Source of the DNA: Candidatus Rhodoferax randersensis
GTDB lineage: Bacteria > Pseudomonadota > Gammaproteobacteria > Burkholderiales > Burkholderiaceae_C
Direction: 5' to 3'
DNA: 64,000 nt
Assembly: GCA_016718155.1 (NCBI GenBank)
Contig: JADKEH010000044.1
Coordinates: 293,510-357,509, forward strand
The notes below the pieces were generated by a model. It searched no databases, had not been told where the DNA came from, and saw nothing but the letters and a program-made list of their open reading frames with translations. Positions 18,625 to 26,615 of this stretch are shown piece after piece. The first letter of the stretch is position 1. The number at the start of each line of letters is the position of its first letter. The translations under genes were made by a program, and so were the position numbers.

Positions 18625-20357
18625 CAGAAGCTCTCCTCCTCGGCCTGGGCCACAATTTGCGGCCGCACGTTCATGTCCGGCTGCACGCCGAGCATGCGCA
18701 GCGACTGCTGCACCGTCTCGCTGAACACGGGCGCGGCGACGTCGCCACCAAAGTGCTTGCCGTTATTGGGCTCGTCAATCATCACCGCCACGACAATGCG
18801 CGGCTTGTCGATCGGGGCCATGCCAACGAAGAAGCTGCGGTATTTCTTGTCCGCATAGCCTCGGCCCTCCTGCTTATGAGCGGTGCCGGTCTTGCCGCCC
18901 ACCGAGTAGCCCATGGTCTGGGCCTTGGGTGCCGTACCCCCGGACACGGTGGCCATGTGCAGCATGTTGCGCAATGCCGCCGCGGTCGGCGCGCCCATGA
19001 CCCGCACCCCCGCCACCTGGTCGAGCGACTTGAGCATCGTGACCGGCACCAATTCACCATCACGCGCAAACACACTGTAGGCACTGGCCAACTGAAACAG
19101 ACTGGTCGACAGGCCGTAGCCGTAGCTCATGGTGGCCTGCTCGATCGGTCGCCAGGTCTTGTAGGCGCGCAGACGCCCGCTGACCGCGCCAGGGAACGGC
19201 ACCCGGGGCTTCTGTCCAAGGCCGACGTGGTTGAACATCTCCCACATCTCGCGTGGCTGCATCTGCATGGCCATCTTGACGGTGCCCACGTTACTGGACT
19301 TCTGAATCACCTCGTTGACGGTCAACACGCCGTGGGGGTGTGCATCGCTGATCGTGGCGCTGCCAATGTGGAGTCGCCCCGGCGCAGTCTGAATCGCCGT
19401 GTCGGGAGTAACCAGGCCTTTCTCCAGCGCCAGTGCAACAACAAAGGGCTTCATGGTCGAGCCCGGCTCGAAGGTATCCGTGAGGGCGCGGTTGCGAAGT
19501 TGCGCGCCACTCAGGTTCTGGCGCTTGGCTGGCGAGTAACTGGGGTAGTTCGCCAGCGCCAACACTTCACCCGTGAGCACATTGAGCACCACCACACTGC
19601 CGGCCTTGGCCTTGTGCTCCAGCACCGCGTCGCGCAGCTTTTGGTAGGCAAAGAACTGGACCTTACTGTCAATGCTCAACTGGATGTCCGGACCGTCCAC
19701 CGGCGAGACCTGCTCACCCACTGCTTCGACCACCTGACCGAGCCGGTCCTTGATGACGCGGCGCGAACCGGCGCGCCCGACCAGGTTCTGGTTGAAGGCC
19801 AGCTCGATGCCCTCTTGGCCCGCATCCTCGACGTTGGTAAAGCCGACCACGTGCGCCGCCGCTTCACCTTCGGGGTACTGACGTTTGTACTCCTTGCGTT
19901 GGTAGATGCCCTTGATGCCCATCGCCGCCACTTGGGCCGCGACCGATTCGTCAACCTGGCGTTTGAGCCAGACGAAAGTCTTGTCGTCGTTGGCCAGTCG
20001 TTTGCTCAGCTCAGCGGCGGGCATCTCCAGCAGCTTGCTGAGCTGCTTGAGCTCATCGGGTTTGAGGCTAACGTCCTCGGGGATCGCCCAGATGCTGGGC
20101 GCGGGCACGCTGGAGGCCAGAATCAAGCCGTTGCGATCCAGAATCCGGCCCCGATTGGCCGGCAAATCCAGGGTGCGGGCAAATCGCACCTCGCCCTGCC
20201 GCTGAAAGAAGTCATTCGCCACCACCTGTATGTAGGCAGCGCGCGCGGCCAGGCCCATGAAGGCCAGCGCCACGGCCGCCACCACCAGCTTGCTGCGCCA
20301 TACCGGCGTGCGACTGGCCAGCAGCGGGCTGGAGGTGTAGACCACACTACGGCTCAT
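18624..20357 (-). CDS. ftsI: penicillin-binding protein 3, septal transpeptidase FtsI
   Basis: FtsI is the class B transpeptidase that crosslinks septal peptidoglycan. The 577-residue protein has a short cytoplasmic tail, one membrane anchor at about 24-45, a pedestal domain containing RGRILDRNG, and the transpeptidase motifs STMK (active Ser at 300), SSN at 354-356 and KTGT at 489-492. The start overlaps ftsL by four bases. FtsI works with FtsW, encoded further down the same operon. Confidence 0.97.
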   Translation of the reverse strand: MSRSVVYTSSPLLASRTPVWRSKLVVAAVALAFMGLAARAAYIQVVANDFFQRQGEVRFARTLDLPANRGRILDRNGLILASSVPAPSIWAIPEDVSLKPDELKQLSKLLEMPAAELSKRLANDDKTFVWLKRQVDESVAAQVAAMGIKGIYQRKEYKRQYPEGEAAAHVVGFTNVEDAGQEGIELAFNQNLVGRAGSRRVIKDRLGQVVEAVGEQVSPVDGPDIQLSIDSKVQFFAYQKLRDAVLEHKAKAGSVVVLNVLTGEVLALANYPSYSPAKRQNLSGAQLRNRALTDTFEPGSTMKPFVVALALEKGLVTPDTAIQTAPGRLHIGSATISDAHPHGVLTVNEVIQKSSNVGTVKMAMQMQPREMWEMFNHVGLGQKPRVPFPGAVSGRLRAYKTWRPIEQATMSYGYGLSTSLFQLASAYSVFARDGELVPVTMLKSLDQVAGVRVMGAPTAAALRNMLHMATVSGGTAPKAQTMGYSVGGKTGTAHKQEGRGYADKKYRSFFVGMAPIDKPRIVVAVMIDEPNNGKHFGGDVAAPVFSETVQQSLRMLGVQPDMNVRPQIVAQAEEESF

Positions 20358-20671
20358 GGCGTAACTCCACCGCCAGAGGCTTGCGCCGGTGCGGCCATTG
20401 CGCCTTGGCCCTCACGGGCCACATACAGGGTGATGGCGGGTGAGGCCGCGCGCATGTGCAGTGCTTCCTTGGCCAGCTTTTCAACCCGCAGGGGCGTTGC
20501 TTGCGCCCGTTTTTCGACCTGCAGGCGCTCGTTATCAAGTTCCAGTCGGCGCGCCTCGGACCGAGCCCGATCCAGCTCGGCAAACAGGCGACGCGACTCG
20601 TACTGGACATTGACCAGATACAGCGCGCTGGCCAGCACCGCCAGCAACAAGACCAGGTTGAGGCGCATCAT
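20354..20671 (-). CDS. ftsL: cell division protein FtsL
   Basis: FtsL is a small bitopic protein that activates the septal synthase as part of FtsQBL. The 105-residue product has one membrane helix at about residues 4-22 (LNLVLLLAVLASALYLVNV). A coiled-coil-like stretch follows (ESRRLFAELDRARSEARRLE, about 25-60), then a short Ala/Gly-rich periplasmic tail. Sequence similarity in this family is weak. The call rests on size, topology and position between rsmH and ftsI, with four-base overlaps on both sides. Confidence 0.93.
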   Translation of the reverse strand: MMRLNLVLLLAVLASALYLVNVQYESRRLFAELDRARSEARRLELDNERLQVEKRAQATPLRVEKLAKEALHMRAASPAITLYVAREGQGAMAAPAQASGGGVTP

Positions 20672-21612
20672 GGTGTGAGGGTCCGCTGTGCTACCCGCAT
20701 CACGGCGCTACGAGAACGGGGATTGGCGGCCACCTCCTGTGCGCTGGGCTTGATCCGATCCAAGGCCTTGAGCCGCATCGCCTTCGGTGGCGCGAACGGC
20801 GCACGACGGTCATAGCCATCGCGGGAATGCGCCGCGATGAACTGCTTGACGATACGATCCTCCAGCGAATGGAAGCTGATCACCACCAGTCGTCCTCCAG
20901 GTTGCAGCACGTCCAGGCTGGCCGCTAGCGCCTGTTGCAACTCTTCAAGCTCGGCATTGATGAAAATCCGAAGAGCCTGAAATGTGCGCGTTGCAGGGTT
21001 CTGGCCCGGCTCGCGGGTTTTGACCGCGCCAGCCACGAGCTGGGCCAGCTCGGCGGTGGTTGAAATTGGGCCCCGTTCCTGTCGGCGAGCAACAATCGCC
21101 TTTGCAATTGCCCCAGCAAACCGTTCTTCACCGTAGTCACGTATCACCTCCGCTATTGAGTTGAGTTCGGCCGTTGCCAGCCATTGCGCGACGCTTTGAC
21201 CACGCGTGGTGTCCATGCGCATGTCCAACGGACCATCGGACCGAAAGCTGAAACCACGTGCCGGGTTGTCGACCTGCGGCGAACTGATGCCCAAGTCCAG
21301 CAGTACCCCGGCGGCGCTGGCAGCAGGCAGCTCGACAAGGTGACGGAAACCCTGATGACGAATGGAGAATCGTGGGTCGGCAATGGTGTCCGCCTCGGCC
21401 ACCGCCTCGGGGTCCTTGTCGAACGCAATCAGCCGACCCTGTGACCCCAGGCGCGACAGAATCAGCCGTGAGTGCCCACCTCGACCGAAGGTGGCATCGA
21501 CGTAGGTCGACTCGGCAGCGGCAGGGTCGCCTGGGTCCGCATCCGGATTGCTGAGAAGAGCTTTGACTGCTTCGTTCAACAAGACGGTGGTGTGATTCCA
21601 TGAAGTTTCCAC
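20668..21612 (-). CDS. rsmH: 16S rRNA (cytosine(1402)-N(4))-methyltransferase RsmH
   Basis: RsmH (MraW) methylates N4 of C1402 in 16S rRNA using S-adenosylmethionine. The 314-residue protein shows the SAM-binding motif YVDATFGRGGHSRLIL, LLDLGISSPQVDNPARGFSF, DMRMDTTRGQSVAQWL, and the C-terminal ISFHSLEDRIVKQF. It lies 9 bp after mraZ, the usual start of the dcw cluster, and overlaps ftsL by four bases. Confidence 0.97.
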   Translation of the reverse strand: METSWNHTTVLLNEAVKALLSNPDADPGDPAAAESTYVDATFGRGGHSRLILSRLGSQGRLIAFDKDPEAVAEADTIADPRFSIRHQGFRHLVELPAASAAGVLLDLGISSPQVDNPARGFSFRSDGPLDMRMDTTRGQSVAQWLATAELNSIAEVIRDYGEERFAGAIAKAIVARRQERGPISTTAELAQLVAGAVKTREPGQNPATRTFQALRIFINAELEELQQALAASLDVLQPGGRLVVISFHSLEDRIVKQFIAAHSRDGYDRRAPFAPPKAMRLKALDRIKPSAQEVAANPRSRSAVMRVAQRTLTP

Positions 21613-21621
21613 CGCCAGCCT

Positions 21622-22050
21622 CTAAAAGGAAAAATCCTTGAAGACATCGGGCATTTCACCCTGCATCGCCTTCGCCTCCTGGGCGTCGTAAGTTGCCTTG
21701 TCCCACAGCTCAAAGTGGTTGCCCATGCCCAACAGCATGGTGTCCTTGGCGATGCCTGCGGCCTCGCGCAGTTCGGGCGACACCAACACCCGGCCGGTGG
21801 CGTCCATGTCCACATCCATGGCGTTGCCCAGAAAAATGCGTTTCCACCATTGCGCCGACATCGGCAGCGCCGCGATGCGCTCGCGAAACTTCTCCCACTC
21901 CGGTCGAGGGAACACCATCAGACAGCCGTGCGGGTGCTTGGTGATGGTGAGCTGGCCATTGGCGGTGGCGTTCAGGACGTCACGATGCCGAGTCGGCACC
22001 GACAGCCGCCCCTTGCCATCCAGACTCAATGAAGACGCCCCTTGAAACAC
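21622..22050 (-). CDS. mraZ: transcriptional regulator MraZ
   Basis: MraZ is a ring-forming AbrB/SpoVT-like DNA-binding protein that represses the dcw operon in E. coli. The start is a GTG at 22050 (VFQGASSLSLDGKGR), with a GAGGG element about 8 bases upstream, giving 142 residues, the normal family length. An ATG at 22197 would add 49 unrelated residues. Both tandem DxxxR-type repeats are present: DGKGRLSVP near residue 11 and DATGRVLVS near residue 85. Four candidate MraZ boxes lie about 105-135 bp upstream of the start, so autoregulation is likely. Confidence 0.95.
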   Translation of the reverse strand: MFQGASSLSLDGKGRLSVPTRHRDVLNATANGQLTITKHPHGCLMVFPRPEWEKFRERIAALPMSAQWWKRIFLGNAMDVDMDATGRVLVSPELREAAGIAKDTMLLGMGNHFELWDKATYDAQEAKAMQGEMPDVFKDFSF

Positions 22051-22153
22051 GACCGCACACCCTCTTTTGCTCGTTGCAAGCCAACTTGAGTTCAAATTGG
22101 TCTTGACGGAAACCTTGCTCTGACCACGCAATTCCGAGGTGCGTGTCGGAAGA

Positions 22154-22187
22154 CACTTTTCACCACTTAATTGCACTTTTTTGCACT
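22154..22187 (-). promoter_or_regulatory. MraZ box array (four 10-bp-spaced repeats)
   Basis: On the coding strand the element AGTG(C/G/T) occurs four times at an exact 10-bp period; on the plus strand CACT starts at 22154, 22164, 22174 and 22184. Three copies have an extra A before AGTG. MraZ binds short G-rich direct repeats at a 10-bp period upstream of mraZ in E. coli, and AAAGTG-type repeats in mollicutes. The repeats abut the -10 element of a candidate promoter, where bound MraZ would block transcription. Confidence 0.75.
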
Positions 22188-22212
22188 GTATCAGCAAATG
22201 TCAAGACGGCAA
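22185..22212 (-). promoter_or_regulatory. candidate mraZ/dcw promoter
   Basis: On the minus strand TTGCCG (22212-22207) and TACAGT (22190-22185) are separated by 16 bp and resemble sigma-70 -35 and -10 boxes. The MraZ boxes overlap and follow the -10 element. The match is partial, and a nearby TTGACA at about 22204-22199 has no good partner -10. Confidence 0.35.
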
Positions 22213-22470
22213 GAGGGCTTGCGATTATTTTTTCAATGAAATCAAGGACTTAGACGTGATTTTGAACGTCGATGCGTTCAAAACTCGTTCTAAATTAAGC
22301 ACTTAGCAGTTGTTATGAAAGTGATGCTTGAAGGTCGTTTCAATTCGTTAACCGGGCTCAGACTCCGACCTGGCTGCGACACGCGCGCCACATCCGGGGC
22401 ATCCTACCGAAAAAGCGAATCTGGAATCTGCCCCCAATCGAGGGACTCCAGTTAGGCCTACAAGTTGGGC

Positions 22471-23800
22471 CTACAGGATGTAACGAGACAGGTCTTCGTC
22501 CTGGCTGAGTTCCTTCAATCGGGCATCGACGTAGTCGGCATCCACCTTGATCAGTTCACCAGCTCAGGTTGGCGGCGTTGAAACTGACTTCCTCTAGCAG
22601 GCGCTCCATCACCGTCGACAGCCGTCGCGCTCCGATGTTCTCGGTACGCTCGTTGACTTCAAAAGCGATAGCGGCCAGCCGCGTGATGCCTTCGGGGGTA
22701 AATTCGATGGTGACCTCTTCCGTGGCCAGCAGGGCCTGGTATTGCTTGACCAGCGAGGCGTGGGTCTGCGTCAGAATGGCCACGAAATCCTGCACCGACA
22801 GCGACTGCAATTCAACCCGAATTGGAAAACGGCCCTGCAACTCGGGGATCAGGTCACTCGGTTTGCTCAGGTGAAAGGCACCCGAGGCGATGAACAAAAT
22901 GTGATCGGTCTTGACCATGCCGTACTTGGTGGAGACCGAGGTGCCCTCGACCAAGGGCAGCAGGTCGCGCTGCACGCCCTGGCGTGACACCTCGGCACCG
23001 CTGCCCTCGCTGCGCGAAGTCACCTTGTCGATTTCGTCAATGAAAACAATGCCGTTTTGCTCCAGCATGTGTAGCGCCTGCGTCTTGATGTCGTCCTCGT
23101 TGACCAGCTTGGCCGCTTCTTCATCGGTGAGCAACTTCATGGCCTCGCTGATCTTGAGCTTGCGCTGCGCCCGCTTGGATTGCCCCATCTGGCCAAACAT
23201 GCCGCGCAATTGCTCGGTCATCTCCTCCATCCCGGCGGGCCCCATGATCTCGAGTTGCCGTGCGGGTTGCGCCACGTCGATCTCAATCTCGCGATCGGCC
23301 AATTGGCCTTCACGCAGCTTCTTGCGAAACACCTGCCGTGCGGTGTTGGGCGGCGCTGCGGCATCGGCCACGGCCTCCGCGCGAGCCAGCGGCACCAGAA
23401 TGTCAAGAATGCGATCCTCGGCCGAGTCTTCGGCGCGTGCGCGCACCTTCTTCATCTCGCTGCCGCGGGTTTGCTTGACCGCGATATCGGCCAGGTCGCG
23501 AATGATGGCGTCGACATCCTTGCCAACGTAGCCAACCTCGGTGAACTTGGTCGCCTCGACCTTGATGAAAGGTGCATCGGCCAGCCGCGCCAGACGCCGG
23601 GCAATCTCGGTCTTGCCAACGCCGGTCGGCCCGATCATCAGAATATTTTTGGGTGTGATCTCAACGCGCAGGCCGGGCTCGACCTGTTGTCGGCGCCACC
23701 GGTTGCGCAGCGCAATGGCCACCGCGCGCTTGGCCTGCTGCTGGCCAACGATGTGTTTGTCGAGTTCAGAGACGATCTCCTGGGGGGTCATCGATGACAT
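22471..23800 (-). CDS. hslU: ATP-dependent protease ATPase subunit HslU (one apparent frameshift near the 3' end)
   Basis: HslU is the AAA+ unfoldase that feeds proteins to HslV. The frame starts at 23800 with MSSMTPQEIVSELDKHIVGQ and has Walker A (GPTGVGKTEIARRLA), the pore motif region GYVGKDVD, Walker B (GIVFIDEIDKV) and a sensor-2 region with ENIGARRL. As sequenced it stops at 22556. Removing one extra base at about 22561 restores GELIKVDADYVDARLKELSQ and the expected ending DLSRYIL, with a stop at 22471-22473 and about 442 residues. That tail inserts into HslV and is essential for its activation, so a sequencing indel is likely. hslV lies 351 bp upstream, separated by repeats. Confidence 0.93.
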
Positions 23801-23914
23801 GGGTCTTTTGCTCTTCTGATCAGTTTATTGGTGTTTCCAAAATGCATGACGGCTGGCCCCGTCGTTGCAAGCCTCCGGATTCCGGTTCGGTACTGCACAT
23901 GGATCTTGAACCCG

Positions 23915-24101
23915 TATCGTCATCGCGAGGCCGCAGGCCGCGGCGATCCATGTATTTGGGGGCCATGGATTGCTTCACTTCGTTCGCAATGACGGCCGGC
24001 TCATGGAAAGCGCAGCACGGCAAGGTTCCGTCATTGCGAGCGCAGCGTGGCAATCCATGACTTCAGGGGTCCTGGATTGCTTCACTTCGTTCGCAATGAC
24101 G
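23915..24101. repeat. two units of the intergenic inverted-repeat family (family A)
   Basis: Two units fill most of the 351-bp gap between hslV and hslU: about 23915-23994 (begins GTATCGTCATCGCGAGGCCG) and about 24029-24101 (begins CGTCATTGCGAGCGCAGCG). Each has a left arm of the type CGTCATYGCGAG...GGCAATCCATG and a right arm ATGGATTGCTTC...CGCAATGACG that pair as a hairpin. Related copies lie near 42938, 44311, 51930, 57383 and 59101. They carry no convincing gene; short open frames through them are incidental. Confidence 0.85.
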
Positions 24102-24118
24102 AGCGGTTGATGCAAAGC

Positions 24119-24154
24119 GCTGAACGTCGCTGCGGTCTGTCCCACAAGGTTTCA
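24119..24154 (-). repeat. partial copy of 3'-end hairpin repeat (family B)
   Basis: Read on the minus strand, the sequence starting in the hslV stop codon (TGAAACCTTGTGGGACAGAC) matches the left part of the family B units at 35946 and 41083-41198. The right half is degenerate here. It lies immediately after hslV. Confidence 0.6.
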
Positions 24155-24697
24155 TAGAGTCTCAATGGTGTGGTTCATGTTGGTGTAGATGCAGAGCTCA
24201 CCCGCGATCTCCAACGACTTCTTGACGATGTCCCGCGCCGACAGTTCGGTATGGTTGAGCAGCGCCACTGCGGCGGCTTGGGCATAGGCGCCACCGGAGC
24301 CGATGGTCACGATGCCGTTCTCGGGCTCCAGCACATCACCATTGCCGGTAATGATGAGCGAACTCTCGAGGTCGGCCACGGCGAGCATCGCCTCCAGACG
24401 GCGCAGCACGCGGTCGGTGCGCCAGTCCTTGGTCAACTCGATCGCCGAGCGCACCAAGTGACCCTGATGCTTCTCCAGCTTGGCCTCAAATCGTTCGAAC
24501 AAAGTGAAGGCGTCGGCGGTGGCCCCGGCAAAGCCGGCCAGCACCTTGCCGTGGTAGAGCTTGCGCACCTTGCGCGCCGTACCCTTGACCACGATGTTGC
24601 CCAGCGTGACCTGCCCATCGCCGCCGATGGCAACTTGCATGCCTTGGGGCGTCTGCCGACGCACGCTGATGATGGTGGTTCCGTGAAATTGTTCCAT
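24152..24697 (-). CDS. hslV: ATP-dependent protease subunit HslV
   Basis: HslV is the proteasome-related threonine peptidase that forms a double hexamer capped by HslU. The ATG at 24697 gives MEQFHGTTIISVRR and 181 residues. The Thr of GTTIISV becomes the N-terminal nucleophile after processing. GDGQVTLGNIVVKGTARKVR and the ITGNGDVLEPENGIVTIGSG region are typical. Upstream in-frame codons to 24832 belong to the neighbouring STAS gene. The 351-bp distance to hslU is unusual, as the two are normally almost adjacent, and is filled by repeats. Confidence 0.97.
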   Translation of the reverse strand: MEQFHGTTIISVRRQTPQGMQVAIGGDGQVTLGNIVVKGTARKVRKLYHGKVLAGFAGATADAFTLFERFEAKLEKHQGHLVRSAIELTKDWRTDRVLRRLEAMLAVADLESSLIITGNGDVLEPENGIVTIGSGGAYAQAAAVALLNHTELSARDIVKKSLEIAGELCIYTNMNHTIETL

Positions 24698-24767
24698 GTG
24701 TCTTCCAGATCGGGCCAAGACTCGCGCTTGCAAGATGGCGGCAGGCGGCAATCGCGCTGAAATTGCG

Positions 24768-26576
24768 TCAGCTTGTCCGCAATACCACGCGGGCATGCTC
24801 ATTGATGCCGATGACGCTGAAGAAGGCGGCAATCAGTCGATGCACCTCGCGAAACTGCACCTGGCACCCTTCGGCCTGGCGCACCGCAACCCAGTTGAGG
24901 ATGCTGCCTGCAGCCGAGAAGTCAACCCGCACCAGGCGGGCGCACGAAATCACCAGCCGGTCCGCCCCAAGCAGGCCCGCCTGCAGCTTGTCAAGCGCGT
25001 CGGCGGCGTCTCCCACTACCTCACCGGTCAACTCGACCACCGTGGCGGGCATGGCGTCGAGCCCCATCGGAGCGGTCAGGGCCTGGCCCATGCCGGTGTC
25101 CCATTGCTGGGCGTCAAGGCCTTCGAGATCGGCCACATCACTTCGATCGGCGGCCGCGGCAACTTCCTCCCGCACAAAACCACATAAGGGATCTTGCCAG
25201 GACGGGGGTGACACCTCGAACGTGATGCAATACTCCAGCGCCGCCAGCTCAAACTCATCTTGCATACGCATGATGCGCAGCGCATCCAGACGCAAGCTCC
25301 ACCACAGCAAGTCAACCGTCTTGTCACCCGAGGGCGTGCAGGCCTTGAGGGTGAGCTCCAACGCGTCGGCGCCACCAAAGTTCAGCGTCACTGGCGTCGC
25401 GCACCAGTCGGCAAACATGTTGGCCAACAGCTCCAGCGCATCGGGTGCAATGGTGCTCAGTCGTGTCCAGTCCAACTGCCACGGTGAGCGCGCCTGCAAC
25501 AACCGTCCGCGCAGGTTCAGCACCGACTGCAGATCAAGCTCGGTCGGGCACTCCCAGGCGCTGGAGCTGACGTTGGGCAACATGCTCGGTGACAACACCG
25601 GCCTGGGCGCTGGAGCGGACTCCTTGCGGCCCAACTGGTCAGGCATTGAAAACCATGCTGGCGCCGAACGTCCGAAACGCTCGGCGTATTCGATCGCCAC
25701 GCGGTCGAATTTGGCCTGCTGACCGGTGGCACGATAGAGGTCAAACAGTGCGCCCGCCCAAACGTCGGCCGACTCCGGGCTGACCTGGTCGCCATGCAAG
25801 GCATCGAGCAAGCCGGACTCTGCGCCAGCGTCGTCGCCATTGGCAAAGCGAATCGCTGCCTCCTCCAGGTCTGGATCAGCCAGGTTGTCCCCCATCTCGA
25901 CAGCGGAGACGCTAGAGGCCGAAAAACCGCTGGTCCCAAATCCGCTGCGGCCGCTGCGCGCGGCCGCTCTGGGTGCCGCCCTCTGAAAATCGGGACCGGA
26001 CTGGTCAGCCGCCCCCGCGGTGGCGCCCATCTGCGTGGGTGCCTCCTCGGAACGCTGCCAGGAGGAGCCCGAACCGGGATCAATCTCGGAGGCCTGGGTC
26101 GGCGCAAAACTGCTGCCCCGCTCGGGATTCTGACTGCTGGAGACAAAGCCGTCCTGCTGCGTCAAGGGCACATTGGAGGACATCGGAAAATTGTTGGCCG
26201 CCGCCACCGCGTCTTCTTGCTTGCCCTTCCACCACTGCTTGGACATCTGGGCTTCAATCTCGTCAATCTTCTTGAGCGTCATGGCCCGGTCATCCGGGTT
26301 GGATGCCAGACTGCTCTGGAAGAACGACGGGCGTCCGCCCTGGTCGGAACTCACCGTGGGCTCATTGCGACGCAGCTTGCGCAACTGGTCAAACTCGCGT
26401 CGGCGCACAAAGTCATTTTGCCGCTTGCGCTCGATCATCTCCTTGAGCGCCTGCTTGCTGTAGCCGCTGTCGGCCTCGGGCTCCTGGTTGTCCAGCTCGC
26501 CCCAGTCTTTGGTCGGATTGCGGACGAAGCGGGCGACCTTGGACAGTAAACCAGAGTTATTGTCTTTGGTCGCCAT
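24768..26576 (-). CDS. STAS-domain protein with long disordered N-terminal region
   Basis: This 602-residue soluble protein has no visible signal peptide or membrane helix. The first ~220 residues are charged and then Ser/Gln/Ala-rich, with low complexity. A short helical module follows (residues 230-310), then a first STAS-like segment (about 335-410, ELDLQSVLNLRGRLLQARSP). The C-terminus (about 510-602, VVELTGEVVGDAADALDKLQ) is a second STAS fold of the MlaB/anti-anti-sigma type. Such domains bind protein or lipid partners, but the partner here is unknown. The gene lies between dksA and hslV on the same strand with 39- and 70-bp gaps. An exact role cannot be assigned. Confidence 0.7.
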   Translation of the reverse strand: MATKDNNSGLLSKVARFVRNPTKDWGELDNQEPEADSGYSKQALKEMIERKRQNDFVRRREFDQLRKLRRNEPTVSSDQGGRPSFFQSSLASNPDDRAMTLKKIDEIEAQMSKQWWKGKQEDAVAAANNFPMSSNVPLTQQDGFVSSSQNPERGSSFAPTQASEIDPGSGSSWQRSEEAPTQMGATAGAADQSGPDFQRAAPRAAARSGRSGFGTSGFSASSVSAVEMGDNLADPDLEEAAIRFANGDDAGAESGLLDALHGDQVSPESADVWAGALFDLYRATGQQAKFDRVAIEYAERFGRSAPAWFSMPDQLGRKESAPAPRPVLSPSMLPNVSSSAWECPTELDLQSVLNLRGRLLQARSPWQLDWTRLSTIAPDALELLANMFADWCATPVTLNFGGADALELTLKACTPSGDKTVDLLWWSLRLDALRIMRMQDEFELAALEYCITFEVSPPSWQDPLCGFVREEVAAAADRSDVADLEGLDAQQWDTGMGQALTAPMGLDAMPATVVELTGEVVGDAADALDKLQAGLLGADRLVISCARLVRVDFSAAGSILNWVAVRQAEGCQVQFREVHRLIAAFFSVIGINEHARVVLRTS

Positions 26577-26615
26577 AGGTCGCTAGAGTTGGTGGCAAAG
26601 TCGGCTCAAACGACT

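Noticed and set aside
23794..24060. Short coding frames through the hslV-hslU gap (and through 42904-43276 and 59062-59410)
   Set aside because: They translate the family A repeat in different frames at each site, so they are by-products of the repeat.
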